A DNA stretch of 14,840 bases from Streptomyces sp. (GTDB lineage: Bacteria > Actinomycetota > Actinomycetes > Streptomycetales > Streptomycetaceae). The stretch lies in assembly GCA_003519485.1 (NCBI GenBank), contig DOWQ01000791.1, positions 1-14,840 on the forward strand, read 5' to 3'. Position numbers and translations under genes: made by a program. The notes below the pieces were generated by a model, which saw nothing but the letters and a program-made list of their open reading frames with translations, did not search any database and was not told the origin of the DNA. Shown here piece after piece: positions 1 through 7,375 of the stretch; position 1 is the first letter of the stretch; the number at the start of each line of letters is the position of its first letter.

Positions 1-791
1 CGGCCCGCACGGGCCGCGGCGGCCCGGCGGGCGGGGTCGAGCGGATTGCGGCCGAAGGCCGCGCGAGCGGCCCGGTCCGGGGTGATCAGCTCCACCCGGA
101 CGCCTGCCTCGGCCAGCAGCGCGACCTGGGAGCGTACGGAGGGGATCGGTCCGCCGCCGGTGGTCATCGGCGCGATGACGACGACACGGCGGTGGCCGTC
201 GGCGAGGTCGGCGTTGGCCGTCGACCGGACTCCACCGTCGATCCAGCGCCGGCCGTCGATGGTGACCGGCGGCCACACCCCGGGGACGGCGCAGCTCGCC
301 CCGACCGCGTCCACGATGCCCACCCCGTCCGCCGCCTCGAAGGCCCGGAACTCGCCGGTGGCCGCGTCGACCGCGGTGACGACCAGGCGCCGGTCCGGCC
401 AGTTGTGCGACAGCAGCCGCCCGGCGATGACCGCGCGGCGCTCCGCCTCCCCGGCCGTACGGGCCCGCAGCGCCATCCGGCCCAGTCGTACGCCCAGGGC
501 GCGGGCGTCGCGGGAGCGGAGAGCGGCGACGGCGTAGCGGGACATCATCGCCGGGCCCAGCCGGCCTGCCATCTCGCCCTTCGGCTCCACCAGCTGGCGT
601 TCGTAGAGCTCCTCCAGGGTGACCAGGCCGGAGGTGAGCTGCGCGCCGACGACGGAGCCGGCGGAGGTGCCGATCACCGTCTCCGCGGTGCTGAGGTCCG
701 CCCCGGCGTCGGCCAGGCCGGCCAGCACGCCGATCTCCCAGCCGATCCCGGTGAGCCCGCCGCCACCGAGCACGAGTGCCGTGTCCGCCAT
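1..791 (-). CDS. Patatin-like phospholipase family protein (C-terminus cut by window edge)
   Basis: Read on the minus strand, the protein starts MADTALVLGGGG and stays open to the window edge (263 codons seen). The glycine-rich oxyanion loop LGGGG lies at residues 8-12, the nucleophile elbow GTSAGS at 41-46 (Ser43), and an IDGGVRS segment further on carries the catalytic Asp of the Ser-Asp dyad. These are the family marks of patatin-like acyl hydrolases, which cleave acyl chains from lipids; the substrate here is unknown. No signal peptide is visible, so it is probably cytoplasmic. The start at 791 is chosen because GGAGGGG sits just upstream. An in-frame ATG at 809 would add six residues but would put the ribosome site inside the gene. 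It follows the tuf3-type gene in the same direction, with a hairpin between them. Confidence 0.85.
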   Translation of the reverse strand, partial: MADTALVLGGGGLTGIGWEIGVLAGLADAGADLSTAETVIGTSAGSVVGAQLTSGLVTLEELYERQLVEPKGEMAGRLGPAMMSRYAVAALRSRDARALGVRLGRMALRARTAGEAERRAVIAGRLLSHNWPDRRLVVTAVDAATGEFRAFEAADGVGIVDAVGASCAVPGVWPPVTIDGRRWIDGGVRSTANADLADGHRRVVVIAPMTTGGGPIPSVRSQVALLAEAGVRVELITPDRAARAAFGRNPLDPARRAAAARAG

Positions 792-894
792 GGTTTTCCC
801 CTCCGCCATTCGTTCGCTCACGCGTTCGCCCGACCGCGTGTGCGGGGCAGTGTGCCACCGGGTGACCCGCACTGACCATGGGGAGTCCGCGCGG

Positions 895-929
895 GGAGCG
901 GCCCGCACCCGAAAGGTGCGAGCCGCTCC
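895..929 (-). terminator. Hairpin downstream of the tuf3-type gene
   Basis: Arms 895-902 and 922-929 pair over 8 bp. After one C/A mismatch, 904-909 and 915-920 pair over 6 bp around a 5-base loop holding GAAA. It lies 66 bases past the stop of the EF-Tu gene and before the patatin gene, both minus strand. There is no T-run, which is common for actinobacterial terminators. It could act on either strand. Confidence 0.55.
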
Positions 930-996
930 GACCGGTGTGAGCACCGCGCGGCGCCGTGAGCGCGCGGCCGTCCGCGCGGTCAGGACCGCCGCGCGT

Positions 997-2199
997 TCAG
1001 GACCGTGCCGGTGACCGCGGCTCGTCCACGACAGCGGTCACCGTGCCGGCGCCCACCGTGCGGCCACCCTCGCGGATCGCGAAGCCGAGGCCCGCTTCGA
1101 GCGGGACCTCGCGGCCGAGCTCCACCGAGACGGTGACGGTGTCGCCCGGGCGGGCCACGGCCGCGTCACCGAGGTCGAGGTCGCCGACCACGTCCGCGGT
1201 TCGGATGTAGAACTGCGGCCGGTAACCCGTGGTAACCGGTGTGGTGCGGCCGCCCTCGGCGGACGACAGCACGTACACCTGCGCGGTGAAACGGCGGCGC
1301 GGCGCGACGCTGCCCGGTGCCGCGACGACATGGCCGCGGCGTACCGCGTCGCGCTGCACACCGCGCAGCAGCAGCGCCACGTTGTCGCCCGCCTGGGCGG
1401 ACTCCATCGGCTTGCCGAAGGTCTCCAGCCCGGTGACGACGCTCTCCAGCCCGGCGCCGAGGACCTCGACCCGGTCACCCACCCGCACCGTGCCGCGCTC
1501 GACGGCGCCGGTGACCACCGTGCCGCGCCCCGTGATGGTCAGCACGTTCTCCACCGGCAGCAGGAAGGGCGCGTCGGTGTAGCGGACCGGCACCGGCACA
1601 TAGGTGTCGACCGCGTCGAGCAGCGCCTCGACGGCCCCCGTCCAGCGCGGGTCGCCCTCCAGCGCCCGCAGCCCGGACACCCGTACGACCGGCGTGGTGT
1701 CGCCGGGGAAGCCGTGCATCGAGAGCAGGTCGCGCACCTCCAGCTCCACCAGGTCGGTCAGCTCCGGGTCACCGGCGTCCGCCTTGTTGAGGGCGACGAC
1801 GATGTGCCCGACGCCGACCTGCCTGGCGAGCAGCACATGTTCGGCGGTCTGCGGCATGACGCCGTCGAGCGCGGAGACGACGAGGATCGCCCCGTCCAGC
1901 TGGGCCGCGCCGGTGACCATGTTCTTGACGTAGTCGGCGTGCCCCGGCATGTCGACATGGGCGTAGTGCCGGGTGTCGGTCTCGTACTCGACATGCGCGA
2001 TGTTGATGGTGATGCCCCGCGCGGCCTCCTCCGGCGCCCGGTCGATCCGGTCGAACGGTACGAAGGTGCCGGAGCCGGTCCCGCGCGTGCTGAGCACCTT
2101 GGTGATGGCGGCGGTCAGCGTGGTCTTGCCGTGGTCGACGTGACCCATGGTGCCGATGTTGAGGTGCGGCTTGGTGCGCACGTATGGCTGCTTGGACAT
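997..2199 (-). CDS. tuf3: Elongation factor Tu, divergent tuf3-type paralogue
   Basis: This is a 400-residue translational GTPase that would carry aminoacyl-tRNA to the ribosome. P-loop GHVDHGKTT is at 19-27, switch I RGITI at 61-65, switch II DMPGH at 83-87 (His87 is the catalytic His), and NKAD at 138-141. Domains II and III follow with the usual EF-Tu landmarks (TGRGTVVTG, GYRPQFYIRT). It departs from the major Tu1 protein at normally fixed places: DMPGH instead of DCPGH, NKAD instead of NKCD, and SGL in the G5 region. Streptomyces carry a second, divergent tuf gene called tuf3. It is expressed at low level and has been linked to the stringent response, and the S. ramocissimus EF-Tu3 has been reported resistant to several EF-Tu antibiotics. 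No rpsL/rpsG/fusA neighbours are present, which fits tuf3 rather than tuf1. Assignment to tuf3 rests on divergence and context. Confidence 0.9.
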   Translation of the reverse strand: MSKQPYVRTKPHLNIGTMGHVDHGKTTLTAAITKVLSTRGTGSGTFVPFDRIDRAPEEAARGITINIAHVEYETDTRHYAHVDMPGHADYVKNMVTGAAQLDGAILVVSALDGVMPQTAEHVLLARQVGVGHIVVALNKADAGDPELTDLVELEVRDLLSMHGFPGDTTPVVRVSGLRALEGDPRWTGAVEALLDAVDTYVPVPVRYTDAPFLLPVENVLTITGRGTVVTGAVERGTVRVGDRVEVLGAGLESVVTGLETFGKPMESAQAGDNVALLLRGVQRDAVRRGHVVAAPGSVAPRRRFTAQVYVLSSAEGGRTTPVTTGYRPQFYIRTADVVGDLDLGDAAVARPGDTVTVSVELGREVPLEAGLGFAIREGGRTVGAGTVTAVVDEPRSPARS

Positions 2200-2663
2200 G
2201 CTGTGTCCCCGAAAAGTCGGAGCGGAAGCGGGACCCCTCGGCCTGGCCGACCCTCCCCCTGCGGGGTCCGCCGGACGTTCCGGGAAGGGTCAGCTTCGGG
2301 CTCCGCCGAGGTGGACGGCGGCGGGAATCGCGGCTGCTGCCGCAGCTGCGGCGGCGCGGTCGGCCGCCACCGGGGAATCGACGGCAGCCTTCGGCGCGTC
2401 CGCGACTGCGGACGGAACCAGGGAGAAGGCGTACCGGAACATGCGGTGAATGATCCCCGCCGGTCCGCGCGCCCGTCCACCGAATTACCCGGCCGGCCAC
2501 CGCCGGAGCGGGTGGCGTACGGCACACCGGCCCCGCAGCTCACCCACCCCCACGCCGCTGACCGGCGCGACGCTCGCCACCGGCCACCCCCGGGCCCGGC
2601 GGCCGGGCCCGTACGGCCGCATCGGCGCGGCGGCCGGTCACATCCGTCCGTTACGCTCCCCCC
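2200..2663. other. Divergent intergenic region between tuf3-type gene and VTT gene
   Basis: No convincing gene is present; long open frames here are by-products of high GC. An inverted repeat with 7-bp arms GGACCCC/GGGGTCC at 2231-2237 and 2263-2269 falls in the leader of the tuf3-type gene. A palindrome occurs at 2591-2611. Promoters for both flanking genes must lie here, but I see no clear -35/-10 pair for tuf3. A TTACGCT box at 2650-2656, eight bases before the ATG at 2664, could be a -10 giving a nearly leaderless VTT transcript. Confidence 0.5.
2591..2611. repeat. 21-bp GC palindrome
   Basis: CGGGCCCGGC, one G, then GCCGGGCCCG form a perfect 10-bp inverted repeat. It lies 52 bp before the VTT gene start. 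It could be a terminator-like or operator-like element, but pure G/C palindromes also arise by chance in this composition. Confidence 0.4.
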
Positions 2664-3365
2664 ATGCACGACCCCGCCACGCAGACCCTCGGCCTCCCCG
2701 TGCGCGCGGCCCGGGCACTGCTCTCCCCGTGGTGCCGGTTCGCCCTGCTCGTGGTGCTCCTGGCCTGCGCCGCGACGGCCGTCGTCCTGTACGAGCCGCA
2801 GCGGCTGCTCGCCGACGGCTGGCCGCCCCGGGTCTCGGGCGGCGCGGCGGTGGTGCTGTTCGCGGTCGCGTACGGCCTGTGCACCTCCGCGTTCGTGCCG
2901 CGGCCGATACTGAATCTCGCCGCGGGCGCCCTGTTCGGATCCCAGTTCGGGCTCGTCGCGGCCCTCTCCGGCACGGTGCTGGGCGGCGGGATCGCCTTCT
3001 GCCTCGGCCGTCTCCTCGGACAGGACGCGCTGCGCCCGCTGCTGCGCGCCCGCTGGCTGGCCGCGGCCGACCACCAGTTCAGCTCGCACGGCTTCCGCTC
3101 CATGCTGGCCGTACGGCTGTTCCCCGGCATCCCGTTCGCCGCGGCGAACTACTGCGCCGCCGTCTCCCGGATGCGGCTGCTGTCGTTCCTGCTGGCCACC
3201 GGGCTCGGCAGCATCCCGAACACCGCCGCGTACGCCATCGCCGGCAGCCGAGCCGCGTCGCCGACCTCCCCGGCCTTCCTGATCGCGATGGGCTTCATCG
3301 CGATCAGCGGGCTCACCGCCCTGGCCGTCGCCTGGCACAAGCGCGGCCGGCTGCGCCTGAAGTGA
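2664..3365 (+). CDS. TVP38/TMEM64 (VTT domain) family membrane protein
   Basis: The 233-residue protein has about five hydrophobic stretches (roughly 23-45, 60-80, 88-120, 165-190 and 200-225). The VTT/SNARE-associated core is visible as GALFGSQFGL followed by a glycine-rich helix, then RLFPGIPFAAANY near 153-165, the conserved R-x-x-P-x-x-P-F-x-x-x-N-Y signature. DedA/VTT proteins are inner-membrane proteins, several implicated in lipid scrambling or transport, including undecaprenyl phosphate flipping in DedA relatives. The next gene makes undecaprenyl phosphate, so a role in envelope lipid handling is plausible, but this is inference. There is no good ribosome site before the ATG; a -10-like TTACGCT eight bases upstream suggests a leaderless start. 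Confidence 0.82.
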   Translation: MHDPATQTLGLPVRAARALLSPWCRFALLVVLLACAATAVVLYEPQRLLADGWPPRVSGGAAVVLFAVAYGLCTSAFVPRPILNLAAGALFGSQFGLVAALSGTVLGGGIAFCLGRLLGQDALRPLLRARWLAAADHQFSSHGFRSMLAVRLFPGIPFAAANYCAAVSRMRLLSFLLATGLGSIPNTAAYAIAGSRAASPTSPAFLIAMGFIAISGLTALAVAWHKRGRLRLK

Positions 3366-3391
3366 TCCACCCGGGCCCCCGCACGTCTGCC

Positions 3392-3409
3392 GTACGGGCC
3401 GCTCCGTAC
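3392..3409 (+). terminator. Small hairpin after the VTT gene
   Basis: GTACGG (3392-3397) and CCGTAC (3404-3409) form a perfect 6-bp stem with a 6-base loop, 26 bases after the stop of the VTT gene. There is no T-run. It is a plausible weak terminator separating this gene from uppP. Confidence 0.33.
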
Positions 3410-3533
3410 CGTCGACGCGCCCTCGCGCACCCGCGCGGCTCGCCCACCGGACCCACGCTCATCCCCGACATCCGCAGGCCATAGCATCTGACGCGAAAGC
3501 CGCCGCCGACCACAGGGACGAGCTCATCCAGCC

Positions 3534-4415
3534 ATGACCTGGTTCGAATCATTCATCCTCGGGCTCGTCCAGGGGCTGACCGAGTTTCTGCCGATCTCCT
3601 CCAGTGCGCATCTGCGGCTGACCGCGGCCTTCGCCGACTGGCCCGACCCCGGAGCGGCCTTCACCGCGATCACCCAGATCGGTACCGAGACCGCGGTGCT
3701 CATCTACTTCCGCAAGGACATCGGGCGTATCGTCTCCGCCTGGTCCCGCTCGCTGTTCGACAAGGAGATGCGCGGCGACCACGACGCCCGGATGGGCTGG
3801 CTCGTCATCATCGGCTCGATCCCGATCGGCGTGCTCGGTCTCACCTTCAAGGACCAGATCGAGGGCCCGTTCCGCGACCTGCGGCTGATCGCCACCACCC
3901 TCATCGGCATGGGCATCGTGCTGGGCATCGCCGACCGGCTGGCCGCCCGGGCAGAGGCCGGCGGCAAGCACCGGGCGGTCAGGGAGCGGAAGGTCCTTCG
4001 TGACCTCGGCGTCAAGGACGGCCTGATCTACGGCTGCTGCCAGGCGCTGGCACTCGTCCCCGGCGTCTCCCGGTCCGGCGCGACGATCAGCGGCGGCCTG
4101 TTCATGGGCTACACCCGGGAGGCCGCGGCCCGTTACTCGTTCCTGCTCGCCATCCCGGCGGTGCTCGCCTCCGGCGCACTCGAACTCAGGGAGATCGGCG
4201 AGGGCGCCCACGGCCACGTCTCCTGGGGGCCGACCCTCTTCGCGACGGTCATCGCGTTCATCGTCGGCTACGCCGTGATCGCGTGGTTCATGAAATTCAT
4301 CACGACCAAGAGTTTCATGCCGTTCGTGATCTACCGGATCGTGCTCGGCATCGCGCTGTTCGTGCTGGTCAGCATGGGTGTGCTGAGCCCGCACGCGGGC
4401 GAATCCGGCGGCTGA
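3534..4415 (+). CDS. uppP: Undecaprenyl-diphosphatase (bacitracin resistance protein BacA/UppP)
   Basis: This integral membrane enzyme removes a phosphate from undecaprenyl diphosphate, recycling the lipid carrier for peptidoglycan and other wall polymers. At 293 residues it is close to the family's usual length. The first active-site motif QGLTEFLPISSSAH is at 13-26 (Glu17, Ser22-24). The second, PGVSRSGAT, is at 176-184 (Arg180), followed by RYSFLLAIP. Multiple hydrophobic helices alternate in the way typical of BacA. The ATG at 3534 directly precedes the first helix, with AGGGACGAG upstream as a probable ribosome site. It appears intact and is the last conserved chromosomal gene before the relic region. 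Confidence 0.96.
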   Translation: MTWFESFILGLVQGLTEFLPISSSAHLRLTAAFADWPDPGAAFTAITQIGTETAVLIYFRKDIGRIVSAWSRSLFDKEMRGDHDARMGWLVIIGSIPIGVLGLTFKDQIEGPFRDLRLIATTLIGMGIVLGIADRLAARAEAGGKHRAVRERKVLRDLGVKDGLIYGCCQALALVPGVSRSGATISGGLFMGYTREAAARYSFLLAIPAVLASGALELREIGEGAHGHVSWGPTLFATVIAFIVGYAVIAWFMKFITTKSFMPFVIYRIVLGIALFVLVSMGVLSPHAGESGG

Positions 4416-4430
4416 AACCGGGCCACACAG

Positions 4431-4458
4431 GTAGCGCTATCTAGCATTTTCTAGCGCC
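4431..4458. repeat. AT-richer repeat cluster downstream of uppP
   Basis: TCTAGC occurs twice in direct orientation (4440-4445 and 4450-4455). Outer arms GCGCTA (4434-4439) and TAGCGC (4452-4457) are inverted. The short AT-rich patch stands out from its surroundings and marks the change from conserved to relic sequence. It could be a regulator-binding site or part of a weak terminator for uppP. Confidence 0.4.
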
Positions 4459-4493
4459 TGATTGCAGCACCACGCCATGATCATCTCCCACTC

Positions 4494-4519
4494 GTCTCCC
4501 ACCCAGGAGACCGGGAGAC
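4494..4519 (+). terminator. Alternative-pairing hairpin after uppP
   Basis: GTCTCCC (4494-4500) can pair with GGGAGAC (4513-4519). Its first six bases can instead pair with GGAGAC at 4506-4511 over a 6-base loop. It lies about 80 bases past the uppP stop on the coding strand. It has no T-run, so a terminator role is tentative. Confidence 0.3.
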
Positions 4520-4572
4520 GATCAGCCAGAAGTGCGCACCTGCAAAGTCGGGAGCAGAAAGGAGGGCCCGGG

Positions 4573-4712
4573 TCAGTCGAGGCTGAGGCGCGCCAGCAGG
4601 CCCTGGACACGGCCGGCGAGCGCCTTCTCCGGGTCCGGGCTGATGGTGGCAAGTGCCACTGCGGCCGTCACGATGACGTCGCTCAGCTCCTTCTCGACGA
4701 GCCGCCAGCGCG
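4573..4712 (-). pseudogene. 3' remnant of a MazG-like (NTP pyrophosphohydrolase-like) gene
   Basis: The minus strand reads WRLVEKELSDVIVTAAVALA, then TISPDPEKALAGRVQGLLAR and LSLD before a stop at 4573-4575. The segment KELSDVIVTAAVALATI with a following SPDPE matches, from memory, the C-terminal half of the small Streptomyces MazG-like family, whose E-x-x-D helix binds metal. Only about 45 residues remain. The upstream half is missing, and around 4713 the sequence changes to a carbamoyltransferase read in another frame. No start is available, so this is a gene remnant. Family assignment is by recall of the conserved C-terminal pattern. Confidence 0.55.
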
Positions 4713-5294
4713 GGCGGTGAGGAAGTCGAGTGTGTAGCGGTCGGGGTTGCCGTAGTCGGCCAGGCCCATGAGCTTGCCGGAGCTGGTCCAGTTGCCGAGT
4801 CCGAGGTGTTCGGCGATGGTCTCGTAGAACCAGCCCAGCGACTGGATGAACGGGAACTGGCGCAGGGCCTTCAGTCCGTCGGCGGTGCCGTGGGCGAGGG
4901 TGGCGGAGACGCCGTCGCCGGAGCCGTCGACCACCAGGACGGCGGCCTCGTCGAAGCCGCTGGGGTGGAAGGCGGAGGCGGCGTGCGCGAGGTGGTGCTC
5001 GACCACGGTGACCTGCCGGGGCCGGTGGTGGTCGAACAGGGCGGGGTCGAGGAGTTCGGCGATCAGCTCGGCGTCCGTGCAGATGTTGCTCGGCGTAGGC
5101 CAGGCCGGGTTGAAGGCGATGGCGATCTCGTCAACGTCGGCCAGGGTGATGCCGGCCTCGGACAGGCAGTAGGCCGCGGCCACCGCGCAGGAGCGGGAGT
5201 CCTTGTGGTGCTTGCGGCGGGAGAAGCGCTCCTCCTCGGAGAAGGCGACCACCTTTCCGTCGATGACCAGGCAGGCGGAGGGGTGGAAGCAAAG
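4713..5294 (-). pseudogene. Internal fragment of a carbamoyltransferase (NodU/CmcH/TobZ family)
   Basis: From about 5294 down to about 4720 the minus strand reads as the N-terminal, Kae1-like part of an O-carbamoyltransferase. It begins FHPSACLVIDGKVVAFSEEE, followed by RFSRRKHHKDS, then a VVEHHLAHAASAFHPSGF metal-site segment, then VLVVDGSGDG and SSGKLMGLADYG. Full proteins are usually above 500 residues and carry a second, YrdC-like half; only about 190 residues are here. The first few residues and the start codon are lost, and the gene stops at a deletion joint with the MazG remnant. Such enzymes transfer carbamoyl groups to hydroxyls of antibiotics or Nod factors, so this was probably once part of a biosynthetic locus. 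Confidence 0.82.
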
Positions 5295-5950
5295 GGGGAG
5301 GAGGGGGCGGCGGTACGGGCCGATTCGGCTTGTGCCCGTCGTCCCCGATCGGCGACCGGTGTTTCCCCTCCACGATTCTTGCCACAGCAGCCTCCTCAAT
5401 GCCTGGGTTCTCCACTGCAGAAGCGGAGGCCCGCGATGCACGAGGGCGCACATGCGCCTGTACGCCTGCTGCATACAACCCAGCGACTGGGTCGCTCGTC
5501 AGCCTTCGAGCGGGCGGCCCTGTGCTGCCCGCAGGCGGGCCAGACCGGAGATCCGCGTGCGAGCAAGTGGCAGTTCGTCTTCGGGGGTCGGGAGCGTGAC
5601 GGGCATGGACCACACACCGCTGGTCTGGGAGGCGATGCCGAGCGCGACCATCACCTCGGCGAGTCCCATGCCGTGGCCGGGACAGGGAGCCGGGCCACGG
5701 TGAGTACGTCGGTGCAGCCGGCCTCATTCCCGGCAACCAAGGCGCGGATCTGGGCCTTGGTTGCCGTCCCGCGCAGCGGTAATCGCGGAGCCGACTCAGC
5801 CCTCTACCGCATTGCCCTCGTCCGCATGTCCAGAGACGCCGCGCCAACGAGTTTGCCGCGGCGGCGGACCGTTCCGACTTTCCTGCCGGTGGATGTCGGC
5901 CGGTGATCGGCCGCGTCCAGCTGCTCGGCGAGCGGGAAGCTGCCGCCATA
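5295..5950. other. Relic stretch without an intact gene
   Basis: No complete gene is visible. A GTG at 5385 (minus) has a very good GAGGAGG ribosome site at 5391-5397 and opens a basic, then proline-rich reading (VARIVEGKHRSPIGDDGHK). It runs out of frame into the carbamoyltransferase fragment, so it looks like the start of a lost small gene. Around 5700-5810 (minus) a short frame reads TKAQIRALVAGNEAGCTDVL, which has protein-like composition but which I cannot name. It passes by frame change into the P450-like scrap. Confidence 0.4.
5499..5700 (-). pseudogene. Probable cytochrome P450 C-terminal remnant
   Basis: One minus-strand frame reads RGPAPCPGHGMGLAEVMVAL, then GIASQTSGVW, and ends TRISGLARLRAAQGRPLEG before a stop at 5499-5501. 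The pattern R-G-P-A-x-C-P-G followed by a helix with A-E resembles the heme-binding Cys loop and L helix of bacterial P450s, and the tail resembles their final strand. There is no start, and upstream sequence continues only in another frame. About 65 residues remain of a protein that is normally near 400. The assignment rests on one motif. Confidence 0.42.
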
Positions 5951-5959
5951 ATGGGAGGC

Positions 5960-6352
5960 ATGCCCTCCAGCCCGTACCACCCCGCACCCGCGTCGAAGAA
6001 CCTCTCGGGCACGGACGCCGAGGACCTCGCGCTGTACCGGGAGAAGTTCCGGTGCCGTCTGCCGGAGTCGCTGGACGAGTTGCACGGCCCGACCCAGGGG
6101 GTCGTCGAGCTGCCGCTGCACATGGCCTGGTCCGGGATGACCTCGTACGACCTGGCCAAGCCACGCCAGCGCATGGGCCTGTACCGCACTGTCTTGCATG
6201 AGGGCCTGCACGACGACCTGCCCCGCTACCTCAACCAGGACCTGCTCCTCCAGCTGTGGCCGGTGCTGCGCACTCTCGTCGGCCGCACCGTGCGCACCGT
6301 GTGGGAGGACGCCTTCGCTCAGCTCGCCTCCCGCACCCAGGCAGCCGCGTGA
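5960..6352 (+). CDS. Hypothetical protein, first gene of an AbiEii-associated pair (possible antitoxin)
   Basis: This 130-residue protein reads MPSSPYHPAPASKNLSGTDA onward, with a conserved-looking core LPLHMAWSGMTSYDLAKPRQ and RMGLYRTVLHEGLHDDL. I do not recognise a named domain. There is no obvious winged helix of the AbiEi type, which is usually longer. Its stop overlaps the start of the AbiEii-type gene, so the two are translationally coupled, and it occupies the antitoxin position by context. Start choice is uncertain: ATG at 5960 or 5951. A CATAAT box at 5947-5952 would place transcription start almost on 5960, suggesting a leaderless message, while GGGAGG at 5953-5958 is too close to act as a ribosome site. 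No -35 is clear. Confidence 0.7.
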   Translation: MPSSPYHPAPASKNLSGTDAEDLALYREKFRCRLPESLDELHGPTQGVVELPLHMAWSGMTSYDLAKPRQRMGLYRTVLHEGLHDDLPRYLNQDLLLQLWPVLRTLVGRTVRTVWEDAFAQLASRTQAAA

Positions 6353-7026
6353 CGGACATGCCGGAGCTGCACGCGCGGCTCCTGGCGGATGTGATCGCCC
6401 TCGGCTCCCCGTATCCCCTGGTCCTCACTGGCGGGTATGCCGTGCGGGCGCACCGCCTCGTGAACCGCCCCAGCCAGGACCTCGATGTCGCCACCGAGAA
6501 CCCGGCGCCCATGGCCGACATCGCGGCCACGCTCCGCGCCGGCCTGGAAGCCCGCGGCTGGAAGGTGCACGCGCTGGAGACCGCCCCGCTGTCCGCCCGC
6601 TTCACCGTGACCGACCCGGCCACCGGGCAGGACTGCGAGGTCGACATCCTCAAGGAGATCTTCTGGCGGCCGGTCGCCCAGAGCCCGTACGGGCCCGTCC
6701 TCGCGGAGGAGGACGTGATCGGGACCAAGGTCCGCGCCCTCGCCGACCGCGGAGCGCCCCGTGACCTGATCGACGTGTTCGCAGCCTCCCGCCGTTGGAA
6801 CACCGCCGATCTCGAGGAATTCGGCCGTCGCCACGCCCGCGGCCGCTTCGAGCGCGAAGACCTGCAGGCAAACCTCGCCGGATCCGAGTGGACCGACGAC
6901 GAAGCCTTCGCCGCCTACGGCCTGGACCAGGCCACCATCACCGCTCTTCGTGCCTGGGCCGTGGAGTGGGCCGACGACCTCGCGGCCCGACTCCTCGAAG
7001 AGTCGGATGATCCGGACATCGACTGA
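6349..7026 (+). CDS. Nucleotidyl transferase, AbiEii/AbiGii toxin family
   Basis: The 225-residue protein has the minimal nucleotidyltransferase fold signature: TGGYAVRAH at 27-35, PSQDLDVAT at 41-49 with metal-binding Asp44 and Asp46, and later CEVDILKEIFW as a further acidic strand. GTKVRALADRGAPRDLIDVF near 125-144 is the family's C-terminal K-x-x-A-L-x-x-R-x-x-x-R-D motif. AbiEii proteins are toxin components of type IV toxin-antitoxin / abortive infection pairs and transfer nucleotides to RNA targets such as tRNA. The GTG at 6349 overlaps the upstream stop as GTGA, favouring coupled translation; ATG at 6358 is an alternative. A strong hairpin follows. All visible catalytic residues are present, so this is probably functional. 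It is an intact pair surrounded by relics. Confidence 0.85.
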   Translation: MTDMPELHARLLADVIALGSPYPLVLTGGYAVRAHRLVNRPSQDLDVATENPAPMADIAATLRAGLEARGWKVHALETAPLSARFTVTDPATGQDCEVDILKEIFWRPVAQSPYGPVLAEEDVIGTKVRALADRGAPRDLIDVFAASRRWNTADLEEFGRRHARGRFEREDLQANLAGSEWTDDEAFAAYGLDQATITALRAWAVEWADDLAARLLEESDDPDID

Positions 7027-7084
7027 TCACATCTGGCCGACCACCGGAAACGGGAGCCCGGGGAAGCCGAGCGAGGGGCAAGTA

Positions 7085-7114
7085 CGGTGCCGTGGAAATA
7101 CCCCCACGGCACTG
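7085..7114 (+). terminator. Hairpin terminator of the AbiEii-type unit
   Basis: GTGCCGTGG (7087-7095) pairs perfectly with CCACGGCAC (7104-7112). The stem extends outward by a G-T and a C-G pair, giving 11 bp over an 8-base loop. It lies 58 bases after the stop of the nucleotidyltransferase gene. No T-run follows. Confidence 0.55.
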
Positions 7115-7375
7115 GGCAAACTGGCCTCTCACGGGCGATACGGCCAACATCCGACTCCTCCTGGCAGCCAGGCCACGCCTCGAAGGTAGAGCTCGGCAAG
7201 CACTTCGGGCGTCCACGCTCTGAGGAACTGACTTCCCTCGAGCCCGCAGTCTGACGACGTTCTATCAGCGCGGACGACCGCCGCTGAGGTGGCGAAAAGA
7301 AGAGCTCCTCGCTCGCCAACACTGCTCCAGTGGCCTGACCAGCCAGCCCGCCGGCGCACCCGACACGCCATCAGA

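Noticed and set aside
1330..2913. A 527-residue plus-strand open frame
   Set aside because: It lies antisense to the EF-Tu gene and runs through the intergenic region. The EF-Tu reading is certain, and the frame has the composition of a GC-rich shadow.
2115..3338. A 407-residue minus-strand open frame rich in Gly, Arg and Glu
   Set aside because: It is antisense to the VTT gene and overlaps the start of the tuf3-type gene. No family motif is visible.
3549..4394. A 281-residue minus-strand open frame opposite uppP
   Set aside because: It is antisense to a clear uppP and is His/Asp/Glu-rich as expected of a mirror frame.
5131..6189. A 352-residue minus-strand open frame including a run of prolines
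   Set aside because: It crosses the carbamoyltransferase fragment out of frame and lies antisense to the AbiEii partner gene. Only its GTG 5385 start site was kept as an observation.
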